This document shows positions 8,323 through 17,597 of a stretch of 64,000 nt of DNA, piece after piece. The translations under genes and the position numbers were made by a program. This DNA is from Hyphomicrobium sp. 12-62-95. Lineage in GTDB: Bacteria; Pseudomonadota; Alphaproteobacteria; Rhizobiales; Hyphomicrobiaceae. The notes under the pieces were generated by a model that did no database searches, was not told the DNA's origin, and saw only the letters and a list, made by a program, of their open reading frames with translations. The stretch lies in the NCBI GenBank assembly GCA_002279935.1, contig NCCZ01000010.1, positions 39,376-103,375 of the forward strand. The letters run 5' to 3'. How positions within the stretch are numbered: position 1 is the first letter of the stretch; the number at the start of each line of letters is the position of its first letter.

Positions 8323-9426
8323 CTAGGCTTCGGCGCTGGATGGATCGTAGGCTTCGGCGCGTGCAAGGCGGATCATCTGGGCTTCGCGTTCGCGCAGTTC
8401 GAGGCGTTCGAAGATGTCGATGACGCGGGCAGTGCGGGCGGGGATGTTCCACCAGGCGGGCAACGCCGGCTCCGGTGTGTAGGGGTGGACGGCGTCGACG
8501 AGATAGGCGGCCTCGAACACGCGCTCGGGGATGTCGATGGGGGTTTGCGTCAGCGAGAGGGACGCGGAGAGCGCGGCCTTGGCGGCCAGCTCGATCTTGC
8601 GCTTCGCGGGTACGATGGCGCGCTTGGTAATGCTGTCGTGGTTGTTGCGGCGGACTTCGTTGCCGATTTCACCATAGAGGTAAGCGGCGGCGAAGATGCC
8701 GGCGCGGCAGTCGACCGGCAAAGCAGAGATGCCGCGGGCCGCGCGGCGATAGAGGCTGTCGGCGGCTTCGAGCAGGCGTTCGACGATGGCGGCCAATTCG
8801 GGCGAGGGGCGGGGATCAGCCAGGAAGCTTTCGGGATCGAGGCCGGCATCGCGCATCCAGGCGAGCGGCAGATAGAGGCGGCCGGCGCGGGCGTCTTCGC
8901 CGACGTCGCGGGCGATATTGGAGATCTGCATGGCGATGCCGAGATCGCAGGCGCGGGCGAGTTGTGATTTATCGCGGGCGCCCATCAGGAGCGCCATCAT
9001 GGCACCGACGCTGCCGGCGACGCGGGTGGCGTAAGCCAGGACATCGGCAAAGGTGTCGTAACGGCGGCCGTCGGCGTCCCAGGCGAAGCCTTCGATCAGG
9101 GCGTCGGGGAGCGTGCGGGGAATATGGAAGCGGTGGACGATTGCTGAGAACGCCCGGTCGGTGGCGGTTTCGTGCGGCGCGTTGCGATAGACGGCGTCGA
9201 GACGGCTTGTGAGGAGGGCTAAGTTGCCTTCCGTGGCGCCGCCGATGTCGATGATATCGTCGGCTTCGCGGCAGAAGGCATAGAGCGCGATGGCGGGGTC
9301 GCGGACGCGGCGCGGCAGCAGGCGCGAGGCCGCTAGGAACGTGCGCGAACCGTTCGCGAGTTTTATGCGGCAGGTGTTAAGATCCTCGGCTTCGAGCCGG
9401 AGATCTTCAGGCGAAAGCTGACGCAT
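8323..9426 (-). CDS. crtB: Phytoene synthase CrtB
   Basis: A 367-residue head-to-head prenyl synthase joining two GGPP to phytoene. The first aspartate motif is CREADDIID (residues 52-60) and the second is [18 protein letters not shown], both canonical for squalene/phytoene synthases. The ATG at 9426 lies inside the end of crtI (about 20 bp overlap), so a longer upstream reading is rejected and translation is coupled to crtI. dxs follows 16 bp downstream. Confidence 0.95.
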   Translation of the reverse strand: MRQLSPEDLRLEAEDLNTCRIKLANGSRTFLAASRLLPRRVRDPAIALYAFCREADDIIDIGGATEGNLALLTSRLDAVYRNAPHETATDRAFSAIVHRFHIPRTLPDALIEGFAWDADGRRYDTFADVLAYATRVAGSVGAMMALLMGARDKSQLARACDLGIAMQISNIARDVGEDARAGRLYLPLAWMRDAGLDPESFLADPRPSPELAAIVERLLEAADSLYRRAARGISALPVDCRAGIFAAAYLYGEIGNEVRRNNHDSITKRAIVPAKRKIELAAKAALSASLSLTQTPIDIPERVFEAAYLVDAVHPYTPEPALPAWWNIPARTARVIDIFERLELREREAQMIRLARAEAYDPSSAEA

Positions 9427-10939
9427 CAGGCACGATCCTATCGAGGACGCGAGCGGAGGAGAGAACACCGGGAACGCCGGCTCCGGGATGAGTTCCGGCG
9501 CCAACGAGGTAGAGGTGTTCGATATCTTCGCTACGGTTATGAGGGCGGAACCAGGCGCTCTGGGTGAGGACGGGTTCCAGGCTGAACGCGGCGCCTTTGT
9601 AGGACATGAGGCGGTCGCGGAAGTCGAGGGGTGTCATGATGCGCGAGGTTGCGATGTGGTCTTCGAAGCCGGGCAAGACAGTTTCGGAGAGGTGCTTCGC
9701 GATGCGCTGACGATAGGGTTCGGCTTCGGTCGTCCAGTCGGTGTCGCCTTCCAGGTGGGGAACGGGCGATAGGACGTAGAAAGCATCGTTGCCGTCCGGC
9801 GCCAGCGAGGGATCGGTGGCGGTGGGGCGGTGCAGGTAGAGGCTGAAATCGGCGGCGAGGCGCTTTTGCTCGAAGATGTCATCGAGCAGTTCGCGGTAGC
9901 GGGGCCCGAGGAGAATAGTGTGATGGGGTACGTCGTCGTACTTCTTGTTGGTGCCGAAGTACCAGACGAACAGGCTCATTGAGTAACGGGCCTTGTCGAG
10001 ACGCTTGTCGGTCCAGGTGCGGCGCGCGCTCTTGGGCAGCAGGTATTTGTAGGTCCAAGCGGCGTCGGCGTTGGAGATGACGACATCGGCGTCAATGATT
10101 TCGCCGGACTTCAAACGGACGCCGGTCGCGCGGCGGCCGTTCAAGGTGATTTCGGAGACTTCAGCGCCGTAATGGATTTTGCCGCCCTGGGTGCCGATGA
10201 GCTTGACGAGGCCTTCGACCAGGCTGCCCGTTCCGCCCATGGCGAAGTGGACGCCGAAGCGGCGCTCAAGAAACGTGATGAGGCCGTAAATCGACGTGAC
10301 GTTGAACGGGTTGCCGCCGACGAAGAGCGGGTGGAAGCTCAGGAAGACGCGCAGGCGCGGGTCTTGGACATGTTTAGAGGCGAGGCCGTAGATGGAGCGG
10401 TAGCTTTCAAGCTTGAACAACTGGGGCAGCAGCTTGGCCATATCGGTCCAGCTGTCGAAGGGGACATCGCCCAACTGTTCGAAGCCGACGGCGTAGATTT
10501 GCTGGGCTTGCGCCATGAAGCGTTCGTAGCCCGCCACATCGCCGGGCGAGATGCGCTGGACTTCGCGGCGCATGGCGTCCGCATCGGCGCAACAGGTGAT
10601 GGTTTCGCCGTCGTTGAAGCGGAGCGTGTAGAACGGCGAGAGAGGGCGCAAGTCGACATCGTCGGACATCTTGCGGCCGCACAGCGTCCAAAGTTCTTCC
10701 AGGAGGAAGGGTGCGGTGATGATGGTCGGGCCGGCGTCGAACGTGAAGCCATCCTGGCGGAAGACGTAGGCCCGGCCGCCGGGGGCGTCGAGCTTTTCTA
10801 GGATGGTGACCTTATAGCCGCGCGCGCCCAAACGAATGGCGGCGGCCAGACCGCCAAAGCCGCTGCCGATGACGACGGCGTGCGGGCGCGATTCCGGGAC
10901 GGGGTAGGTGGCGGCTGAGCGGGCAGAATGTGTCAACAT
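9407..10939 (-). CDS. crtI: Phytoene desaturase CrtI
   Basis: A 510-residue FAD-dependent desaturase that converts phytoene to neurosporene or lycopene. The FAD motif AVVIGSGFGGLAAAIRLGAR is at residues 21-40, followed by DAPGGRAYVFRQDGFTFDAGPTII. The C-terminal family signature reads LYLVGAGTHPGAGVPGVL. The ATG at 10939 (MLTHSARS) is chosen because the FAD fold begins soon after; longer readings add a low-complexity leader. A PpsR-type palindrome (10931-10948) covers the start codon itself. First gene of crtI-crtB-dxs. Confidence 0.95.
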   Translation of the reverse strand: MLTHSARSAATYPVPESRPHAVVIGSGFGGLAAAIRLGARGYKVTILEKLDAPGGRAYVFRQDGFTFDAGPTIITAPFLLEELWTLCGRKMSDDVDLRPLSPFYTLRFNDGETITCCADADAMRREVQRISPGDVAGYERFMAQAQQIYAVGFEQLGDVPFDSWTDMAKLLPQLFKLESYRSIYGLASKHVQDPRLRVFLSFHPLFVGGNPFNVTSIYGLITFLERRFGVHFAMGGTGSLVEGLVKLIGTQGGKIHYGAEVSEITLNGRRATGVRLKSGEIIDADVVISNADAAWTYKYLLPKSARRTWTDKRLDKARYSMSLFVWYFGTNKKYDDVPHHTILLGPRYRELLDDIFEQKRLAADFSLYLHRPTATDPSLAPDGNDAFYVLSPVPHLEGDTDWTTEAEPYRQRIAKHLSETVLPGFEDHIATSRIMTPLDFRDRLMSYKGAAFSLEPVLTQSAWFRPHNRSEDIEHLYLVGAGTHPGAGVPGVLSSARVLDRIVPDASAFA

Positions 10940-10948
10940 AAGATGACA
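10931..10948. promoter_or_regulatory. PpsR/CrtJ-type operator overlapping the crtI start codon
   Basis: TGTCAACATAAGATGACA is an exact TGT-N12-ACA palindrome. It includes the crtI ATG (minus strand, 10939), so a bound repressor would sit just inside the transcribed region. A plausible minus-strand promoter (TTGCGC, 17-base spacer, TTAAAT) lies immediately upstream in the 76-bp gap to bchO. Confidence 0.75.
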
Positions 10949-11015
10949 TTTAAGAGTGTAAAGCTGACTTGCGCAAGGGTGAACTTGGGGTTGGCGCGTT
11001 AAATCGGACGGGAAA

Positions 11016-11885
11016 TCAGTCGAATGGACGGTCCCCAATGACGCCGGCAATGCGCGCCGGGTTTTCTTCGTGCGCGAGATGGCCGAGAGCCGGAAGGCGG
11101 ATCGCTCGGCTCGAGGGGACGAGGCGGCCAACGAGATGAGCGTCATCGGGGGAAATGGTGAGGTCGTTTTCCCCAATGACGAGCAGGAGTTGGGGCTTGA
11201 GGCGGGGGAGATCCCGCAGCAGGCTTTCCAGATCCCAGGAGGCCATCATGTTCAAGGTGGCGGAGACGTGCGGCGGGGAGGCGAAGAGGCGTTGGTACAA
11301 GGCGAGGCTCGTTTCCGGGATCACGGAACCGGTGCTTTTGAGAAGGCGTTCGACGGAGGACCGGTCGGAAGCGCTCCAGGCGAAGATCTGCGGGACGATT
11401 GGGTTAAGGGTCAGCAGCTTGGCGAGCGGTGAGAAGAGACGCGTGACGACTCCGCCGAAGGGGACGAAGGCGCCATTCAGCGCGACGATCGATTGCGGGT
11501 TGAGTTGGCCGTCGAGGCTCATGCGGGTGGCGATGGCGGCGCCGGCTGAATGGCCGACGGCGGTCTGTGGTTCGAGGTTCAGCGTGTCGAGCAGGGTGCG
11601 CAGGGCACGCGACATGCCGGTGATGGAGAGATCGCGGCGGCCGGTCAGCGACGTGAAGCCCTGTCCGGGCAGGTCGGGCGCGATGACCGTGTAGCGCTCG
11701 GCGAGCAAGGGGAGGAGGCCGGCCCAGGAATGGGTGGAGGCGCCGGTGCCGTGGAGGAGGAGAAGTGGCGGGCCAGTGCCTGCGACCTGCACATGCCAGC
11801 GGATGCCGGGTGTTTCAACGAGGCGGCTGGCGGCGCGATTGGGCCAATCGGACGCGTCTCGTTCGAAGTTCAATGGTTCCGGCAT
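11016..11885 (-). CDS. bchO: Alpha/beta-hydrolase BchO, magnesium chelatase-associated
   Basis: A 289-residue alpha/beta-fold hydrolase. The oxyanion motif LLLLHGTGASTHSW and the nucleophile elbow GHSAGAA are present, as is a late ALGHLAHEE histidine. BchO homologues accompany bchI-bchD in purple bacteria, but their exact role in bacteriochlorophyll synthesis is not settled. The gene follows bchD with a 28-bp gap and ends the long minus-strand bch operon. Assignment rests on position as much as on sequence. Confidence 0.87.
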   Translation of the reverse strand: MPEPLNFERDASDWPNRAASRLVETPGIRWHVQVAGTGPPLLLLHGTGASTHSWAGLLPLLAERYTVIAPDLPGQGFTSLTGRRDLSITGMSRALRTLLDTLNLEPQTAVGHSAGAAIATRMSLDGQLNPQSIVALNGAFVPFGGVVTRLFSPLAKLLTLNPIVPQIFAWSASDRSSVERLLKSTGSVIPETSLALYQRLFASPPHVSATLNMMASWDLESLLRDLPRLKPQLLLVIGENDLTISPDDAHLVGRLVPSSRAIRLPALGHLAHEENPARIAGVIGDRPFD

Positions 11886-11913
11886 CGTCGAGGCCTTCCC
11901 GCCCGCGCGTAGA

Positions 11914-13743
11914 TCAGCTTCGCGATCCGCTGCGGTCGTCCGGAGTGCTTCGGGCGGCGAAGACGGCTTGCGACAGCCGGGTGCTGTCGGCGTGCGGCAG
12001 GGGCAAATAGCGGGCCCCCATGGAGCGGGCGAGTTCTTCGGCTTCCGCGTTGCGGCGGGGCGAGGTGTCGATCAACAGCGTGTTGACGTGTAGCGCGCGC
12101 AAGTCGGCGGCGACGGCGAGCGCGTCGGTCATGGCCTGCTTGCGGCCGGGCTTGCCGTCGCGCGTGATGTTGGCCTTGCCGTCGGTGAGCAGCACGATGG
12201 TGGGGCTAATGCCCTTCTGCTTCTGACTGGCGGCGAGTTGGACGGCGGTGTCGAGGGCTGTGGCAAGCGGTGTGCCGCCGCCGCCGGGAAGTCCGGCGAG
12301 GCTACGGTTGGCGCGCGTGAGCGAGCGCGTTGGCGGCAGGAGCGTATCGGCGGTGGTGCCGCGGAAGGCGATCAACGCGACGCTGTCGCGGCGGACGTAG
12401 CATTCGGCCAGGATGATTTCGACGGCGCCTTTGGCTTCGGCAAGGCGGTGCAGTGCGCTCGACCCGGACGCGTCGACGACGAAGATCGTTGTCGAGGTCG
12501 TCTTTTGTTTGAAGCGGCTGATGCGGAAATCGTCGGCGCGGACTTCGATGCGCTCGCGGCCGTCCGGCAGGAGGAATGGTCCACCGCGCAGGCGGCGGCG
12601 GATGAGCTGCATGGGGGCTGCGGCGCGCAGTGTTTCGATGAGGGAAAGGACATTGCCGTTGCGCGGTTCGCCGCGACGGACGCCTGCGGGACGGCCGCGC
12701 AGTTTGGAGGCTTGGCTTGCGCCGGCCTTGCCGACCGATGGCGGCGCGCGGCCGGCGAGCTTCTGATCGGTGAGGGCCGCGAGGATGGCTTTTGGAATGG
12801 CAGCAGCTGCGGCGGCGAGCACGAGTTCCATATCTTCAGGCGTAATGGATTGTTCGGGTTGCGTGTCTTCGCCCTGGCTGTCGGTGGTCTCCGGCGCGTC
12901 GGCGTGCTGCGGTTCGGGTTCGGAGGCTTCTGGATTTTCGGGTGGGGCTTCCGTGGGCACGCGCGTGGCGCGGGGGCCAAGGACGAGGCGGGCGGCGACT
13001 TCGGCGTCGGCTGTGTTGGCTTCGTGACGGCCATCGAGGGCGGCTGAGATGCGCGCAACGGCAAGGGCGAGGATCGGCGCGCGGATGGAGATGATGCCGA
13101 GCGCGAGGCCGGCTTCGCAGAAGAGGTGCGCGAGGTTGGGGTCGGCTGAGGTGCGGCTCAGGAGGTCGCGGGCTTCTGCGACACGGCGCGGCCAATCGGG
13201 GGCGAGAGATGTGTCGCGCACACTCAGACCGTCCAGGTTCAGCCAGATGGCGAGACGGTCGCGCAAAGCGGTGGGGACGGTTTCCTCCGGTTCGACGCCT
13301 TCGTCGAGTGCGATGACGCCGAAGCGGGCGGGAAGTTTTGCGGAGAGGCCGTCGCGTTCCATCTGGACGCGGCCGTAGTCGATGGTGCGAACGATACGTG
13401 CGGTGCGGCCGCCGTCGAGGCGTTCGGCGGAGGGGATGACGAGGAGGCCGCCGTCGGCTTCGGCGAGGAGGCCGCGTTCTGCGACGGGGCGGCCTTGGGC
13501 CAGCGTGGCGGAGAGATCGAGGCCACCGAGCAGGCGATCGTCACCGGCGTTGAGGGGCAGGCGGCGGAAGGGCGTTTCGGGCGCGAGCAGAGATTTTAAA
13601 TGGGCGAGCCATGCGTCGCGCACGGGGCCGGAGCGGGCGCGCAGCACGATGCCGCCGACGCCGTGCGGTGCAACGGCTGCGATCGCCGCTGCGAGGCACG
13701 CGTCGGTCCAGGCGGTGGTGGGCGTGGCCGCTTCGGTGGTCAT
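11914..13743 (-). CDS. bchD: Magnesium chelatase subunit D (BchD)
   Basis: A 609-residue AAA+ partner subunit of Mg-chelatase, which with BchI and BchH inserts magnesium into protoporphyrin IX. The N-terminal third resembles BchI but lacks a complete Walker A motif, as usual for BchD. A proline- and acid-rich linker spans about residues 265-310. The C-terminal von Willebrand A domain carries the metal-site motif DASGS (in IFVVDASGSSAL) and later LLTDGKANI. Its ATG overlaps the bchI stop (ATGA). Confidence 0.95.
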   Translation of the reverse strand: MTTEAATPTTAWTDACLAAAIAAVAPHGVGGIVLRARSGPVRDAWLAHLKSLLAPETPFRRLPLNAGDDRLLGGLDLSATLAQGRPVAERGLLAEADGGLLVIPSAERLDGGRTARIVRTIDYGRVQMERDGLSAKLPARFGVIALDEGVEPEETVPTALRDRLAIWLNLDGLSVRDTSLAPDWPRRVAEARDLLSRTSADPNLAHLFCEAGLALGIISIRAPILALAVARISAALDGRHEANTADAEVAARLVLGPRATRVPTEAPPENPEASEPEPQHADAPETTDSQGEDTQPEQSITPEDMELVLAAAAAAIPKAILAALTDQKLAGRAPPSVGKAGASQASKLRGRPAGVRRGEPRNGNVLSLIETLRAAAPMQLIRRRLRGGPFLLPDGRERIEVRADDFRISRFKQKTTSTTIFVVDASGSSALHRLAEAKGAVEIILAECYVRRDSVALIAFRGTTADTLLPPTRSLTRANRSLAGLPGGGGTPLATALDTAVQLAASQKQKGISPTIVLLTDGKANITRDGKPGRKQAMTDALAVAADLRALHVNTLLIDTSPRRNAEAEELARSMGARYLPLPHADSTRLSQAVFAARSTPDDRSGSRS

Positions 13744-14741
13744 GAGACGAGGCGTTCTCCTGCGCCGCCGAAGAGATCGCTGACGGCGCGTTCGACACGT
13801 GCGCCGCTATCGGGGCTGGAGAGCGGCGTGCGGCGGAGGCGGTGGCGGAGCGCCATGGGGGCAACGCGGCGCAGGTGGACGTCGTCAATGGCTGCGGCGC
13901 CTTCGAGGGCGGCGAGCGCGCGGGCGGCGCGGATGAGGGTGAGTTCGCCGCGCAGGCCGTCGGTGCCGACTTCGGCGCAGAGTTGGGCGGAGCGTTCGAG
14001 CGCGTGGTCGCTCGTCGGGATGCCGGGAACGCGGGCGCGGGCGGCGACGATGTGATTGCGCAGGCGGTCTTCGTCGGCGGCGAAGCGGGCGATGAAGGCA
14101 TCGGTGTCGCGCTCGAAGTCATCGCGGCGGCGAACCACTTCGATGCGGGTTTTGAGGTCTTCGGGCGTGCGCACCTCGACGGACATGCCGAAGCGGTCAA
14201 GGAGCTGCGGGCGCAGTTCGCCTTCTTCGGGATTGCCGGTGCCGACGAGAACAAATTTTGCCGCGTGGCGGATGCTCAGGCCTTCGCGTTCGACGACGTT
14301 TTCGCCGGAGGCTGCGACATCAAGCAGGAGATCGACGAGGTGGTCTTCGAGGAGGTTGACTTCGTCGATGTAGAGGAAGCCGCGGTGGGCGCGGGCGAGC
14401 AAGCCCGGTTCGAAGGCTTTCTCGCCGTGGACGAGGGCGCGTTCGAGATCAAGGGCGCCGACGACGCGGTCTTCTGTGGCCCCCAGGGGGAGATCGACGA
14501 CCGGCACCGGCACCATGGCGGTTTCATCGCCGTCCTTGGGGGCGGTGTTGAAGCGGCAGCCGGCGACGACGGGCATCGGCGGCAGGAGAGCCGCCAATGC
14601 GCGCACGGTTGTGGACTTGCCCGTGCCGCGATCGCCGAAGACCAGGACGCCGCCGACGGATTGGTCGATGGCGGCGATGAGAAGGGCGAGTTTCATCTCG
14701 TCCTGGCCGACGATGGCGGAGAAAGGAAAAATAGCGGGCAT
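13740..14741 (-). CDS. bchI: Magnesium chelatase ATPase subunit I (BchI)
   Basis: A 333-residue AAA+ ATPase that drives magnesium insertion. Walker A is GDRGTGKST near residue 37, Walker B is GFLYIDEVNLLEDH, and the sensor segment VGTGNPEEGELRPQLLDRFG is typical of the chelatase clade. It lies 32 bp downstream of the HAD/CBS gene and overlaps bchD by four bases, within the bchG-to-bchO operon. Confidence 0.96.
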   Translation of the reverse strand: MPAIFPFSAIVGQDEMKLALLIAAIDQSVGGVLVFGDRGTGKSTTVRALAALLPPMPVVAGCRFNTAPKDGDETAMVPVPVVDLPLGATEDRVVGALDLERALVHGEKAFEPGLLARAHRGFLYIDEVNLLEDHLVDLLLDVAASGENVVEREGLSIRHAAKFVLVGTGNPEEGELRPQLLDRFGMSVEVRTPEDLKTRIEVVRRRDDFERDTDAFIARFAADEDRLRNHIVAARARVPGIPTSDHALERSAQLCAEVGTDGLRGELTLIRAARALAALEGAAAIDDVHLRRVAPMALRHRLRRTPLSSPDSGARVERAVSDLFGGAGERLVS

Positions 14742-14773
14742 AGGTCGTTGCTTTCAGCGTTCGTGGTTGTGGC

Positions 14774-15997
14774 TTAGCCGCGCGCGATGACGAAGTCGCG
14801 CAGCACGTTGGTTTCGAGTTGGAGTTCGTCGAGGCGATGTTTCAAGACGTCGCCGATGGAGACCACGCCGATCAGTTCGCCGTTCTGCTGGACGGGCATG
14901 TGGCGGAAGCGGCGCTGGGTCATGATCTTGGCGACTTGGGCGATGGGGTCTTCGGGCGCGCAGGTGACGACGGCGCGGGTCATGAGATCGCCGACGAGCA
15001 TGCGTGTGAGGCTGTCGCCGTGGGTGGCGAGGCCGTTGGCGATGTCGCGCTCGGAGATGATGCCTTCAAGTTTGCCGGAGGGGCCGATAACGACGAGGGC
15101 GCCGACGGCGTCGGATTTCATTTTCTGGGCAAGCGCAAGAATGCTGTCGGAGGCTTTGACGGCTTTGACGGCCGAGCCTTTGTCTTTCAGGATGTCGGAG
15201 ACTTTCATGGCGTAGCTCCTGTGCAATCCACCGAAAACGTCGAAATACCCGGCGTGCGCACGCCGGAGGGCTGCGAGGATTTCAATCCCGTCGCCGGGAG
15301 TGACCATGCTGGCTTCACGTTGGTCGTCGAGGCCGATGAGGCCGGGGAGTTCGTCGATGGTGAAGAGGATGTCTTCGCTGGCGTCGTGGTGGCCGAGAAG
15401 AATGACGGCGGGGATGCCGGCGACGCGGGCGGTTTTGGCGCCGTGGGGTGTGGCTTCGAGGGCGATGCAGGAGGCGGGATCGAGTCCAAGTTTTTCGACG
15501 GCCTGCTGGTAGACAGTGAGCAGGCTTTCTTCGCCGTCATCCGTCTCGGGCGCGGTGATGCAGGAAATCAGGCGCTTCGACCCTTCGCCAAAAAGGTGAG
15601 CCATGAGGTGTTCGACCTCCGGCTTGGGGAGGGCGGAGACGATGGCGATCTTGACGCCTTCCTGGCGCGCGGCAGAGGCCAATTCGCGGGCACCGGGGCG
15701 GGGATCGAGATAGTCCTTGTCGATCAATTCGCGGGCGACAGTGCCGGAGTGGCGGGTCATGACGTCGATCAGGCGCTCGAAGTCGTCGGAGCTGCGTCCG
15801 TGGCCGAGGTTTTGGCGGACGAAGTGGCGGTAGCGGTCGCGGCGGCGGGCGTGTTGGCGGAGCGCGCCATAGGCGGCGCGCGTGCAGGACCATGTGTAGC
15901 CGGCGGATTGGACGACATGATTGAGGACCGAGCGCTCTAGTGCGTCCGTTTCGGCGATGACGCCATCGGCGCGCAGGATGATGCCCTGGAGGTTCAT
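14774..15997 (-). CDS. Degenerate CbbY-like HAD domain continuous with a CBS-pair domain
   Basis: A 407-codon reading frame. Residues 1-263 align by eye with CbbY-type HAD phosphatases, but key positions are gone: the nucleophile motif FDVDGTL reads LRADGVI (Asp to Arg9, Thr to Val13), the motif-III lysine region is not recognisable, and the motif-IV acid pair reads LEATPHG (Asp to Ala182). Ser121 of motif II remains. It is probably not a phosphatase. Residues 264-407 are a complete tandem CBS module. An internal ATG at 15208 with GGAG before it could give a separate 144-residue CBS protein; in the alternative frame a TGA makes an ATGA junction there. It may be a true fusion or a lost stop. 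The gene lies in the bch operon between orf98 and bchI. Confidence 0.75.
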   Translation of the reverse strand: MNLQGIILRADGVIAETDALERSVLNHVVQSAGYTWSCTRAAYGALRQHARRRDRYRHFVRQNLGHGRSSDDFERLIDVMTRHSGTVARELIDKDYLDPRPGARELASAARQEGVKIAIVSALPKPEVEHLMAHLFGEGSKRLISCITAPETDDGEESLLTVYQQAVEKLGLDPASCIALEATPHGAKTARVAGIPAVILLGHHDASEDILFTIDELPGLIGLDDQREASMVTPGDGIEILAALRRAHAGYFDVFGGLHRSYAMKVSDILKDKGSAVKAVKASDSILALAQKMKSDAVGALVVIGPSGKLEGIISERDIANGLATHGDSLTRMLVGDLMTRAVVTCAPEDPIAQVAKIMTQRRFRHMPVQQNGELIGVVSIGDVLKHRLDELQLETNVLRDFVIARG

Positions 15998-16290
15998 GGG
16001 GCCGCACCCGGCGTGGCTGTCAGCGTGCGGGTCCAGCGCAGCCATTGATCGGTGACGTGGGCAATGAGCGAGCCCAACAGGGCCGCGGCTATCGCTTCCC
16101 ATGGGCCGCCGGTGAGGGCCACACGCAAGGCGAGGATGAGAAACAGGCCGGCTGCCAGGGAGGCGACAATCTCCAAGGGCGAAGGGCCGGCGTTCATGCG
16201 GCGGCGGAGCGCGAAGAACGCAAGGAGTTCGAGCGCCATCAACCCTAGAATGATGTCGGTGATCAAGCCGCTGGAAAATGCGTCCTGCAT
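15994..16290 (-). CDS. Small membrane protein of the bch operon (orf98), function unknown
   Basis: A 98-residue protein with about two to three hydrophobic segments (residues 8-27, 38-60 and 66-82) and an arginine-rich first loop (ALRRRMNAG). I do not recognise a named family. The stop overlaps the next ATG (ATGA), so it is translationally coupled to the HAD/CBS gene, and it follows bchP after 88 bp. GAGG lies before its ATG. The tight packing among bacteriochlorophyll genes suggests a role linked to pigment synthesis or its membrane placement, but that is inference from position only. Confidence 0.7.
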   Translation of the reverse strand: MQDAFSSGLITDIILGLMALELLAFFALRRRMNAGPSPLEIVASLAAGLFLILALRVALTGGPWEAIAAALLGSLIAHVTDQWLRWTRTLTATPGAAP

Positions 16291-16378
16291 GCTGCGTCGA
16301 CCTCACCTTCGCCTGTCCGGCCCGGCTGTTCTTCGTTCTTTGCCCGGGTTCGATCATGGCGGCCAGCCCCGTGTCGTC

Positions 16379-17572
16379 TCAGGGGGGCACCACGCCGAGC
16401 AGGTGCGCCATATCTTTCACGAAAATCCTCATGTGCGCCATCGGCTTCGCTTTGACCAGCTTCTTGTGCATGTAGGCCTGCCAGGTGAGCATTTGCACAT
16501 CCGGATCCTTGCACATGGTTACGAAGCGCTCGCGGCGGGCGTCGTTGGCGTACCAGAACCGCTGCATCATGCCGAGGACCCAGAATACCCGTCCATGCGC
16601 CTTCATGAAGCGCTTGCGGGCGGTGGCTAAGTGACGGGCGTCGCCCGTGCGCAATGCCTCGGCGACGCTTTCAGAGACGATCCGGCCGCAGAGCATGGCG
16701 TAATAGATCCCTTCGCCGGAGGCGGGGGCGACAACGCCGGCCGCGTCGCCGGCGACGATGACGTTGCGGCCGTTGTCCCAGCGTTTGCGCGGACGCAGCG
16801 GAATGGGCGCGCCTTCCTTGCGGATGGTCTCATGGCCGGCCATGCCGATCTCATTGCGCAGGTCGGCTACGGAGCCGCGCAGCGAGAAGCCCTTATGGGC
16901 AGTGCCGGTGCCGATGCTCGTGGTGTCGCCGTGGGGGAAGACCCAGGCGTAGAAATCGGGCGAATAGCGGCCGTTGTAATAGACGTCGCAGCGGCGGGCT
17001 TCGAAGACTGCGCCGTCGGCGGGTTTCGGGCTCTTGACGATCTCGTGGTAGGCGAACACGAAGGGCGGCGCCTCTTCTTTAGGTAGGGCCTGGCGGGCGA
17101 CCGCGGAGGACGCGCCGTCGGCGCCGATGACGTATTGGGTGCGGACGGTTTCAGTGGTTTCAAAGCCGTCGTCGAGGCGCTTTTTGAACGTGACGCGGAC
17201 GGTGCCGCCGCTCTCGATTTCCAAGCTCTCGAAAGTGCCCGTGCGGCGCTGGGCGCCGGTGCGGGCGGCGCGGTCGCGCAGCCACTCGTCGAAGTGTTCG
17301 CGGTCGACCATGCCAACGAAGCCGCCGTCGATGGGCATATCGGCCTTGCGGTCCATGGGCGAGACGATGCGGGCGGATTGGATGCGGGCGACGATCAGGT
17401 CGTCGGGAATGTCGAATTCCTTGATGGCAATTGGCGGAATGGCACCGCCGCAGGGCTTGATGCGGCCTGCGCGGTCGAGGAGTAGAACGGAAAAGCCATT
17501 GGCGGCGAGATCAGTAGCGGCCGTGGCGCCGGCTGGTCCACCGCCGATAATGACGGCATCGAACGTTTCCAT
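16379..17572 (-). CDS. bchP: Geranylgeranyl reductase BchP
   Basis: A 397-residue flavoprotein reducing the geranylgeranyl tail of bacteriochlorophyll to phytyl. The N-terminal FAD motif is AVIIGGGPAGATAATDLAANG, followed by the family's LLDRAGRIKPCGGAIPP. A second FAD contact, VIVAGDAAGVVAPASGEGIYYAM, lies in the C-terminal half. It is preceded by bch2 (25-bp gap), giving the order bchG-bch2-bchP familiar from Rhodobacter. Confidence 0.95.
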   Translation of the reverse strand: METFDAVIIGGGPAGATAATDLAANGFSVLLLDRAGRIKPCGGAIPPIAIKEFDIPDDLIVARIQSARIVSPMDRKADMPIDGGFVGMVDREHFDEWLRDRAARTGAQRRTGTFESLEIESGGTVRVTFKKRLDDGFETTETVRTQYVIGADGASSAVARQALPKEEAPPFVFAYHEIVKSPKPADGAVFEARRCDVYYNGRYSPDFYAWVFPHGDTTSIGTGTAHKGFSLRGSVADLRNEIGMAGHETIRKEGAPIPLRPRKRWDNGRNVIVAGDAAGVVAPASGEGIYYAMLCGRIVSESVAEALRTGDARHLATARKRFMKAHGRVFWVLGMMQRFWYANDARRERFVTMCKDPDVQMLTWQAYMHKKLVKAKPMAHMRIFVKDMAHLLGVVPP

Positions 17573-17597
17573 CGAACTACCTTTATGGTGATCGTTT

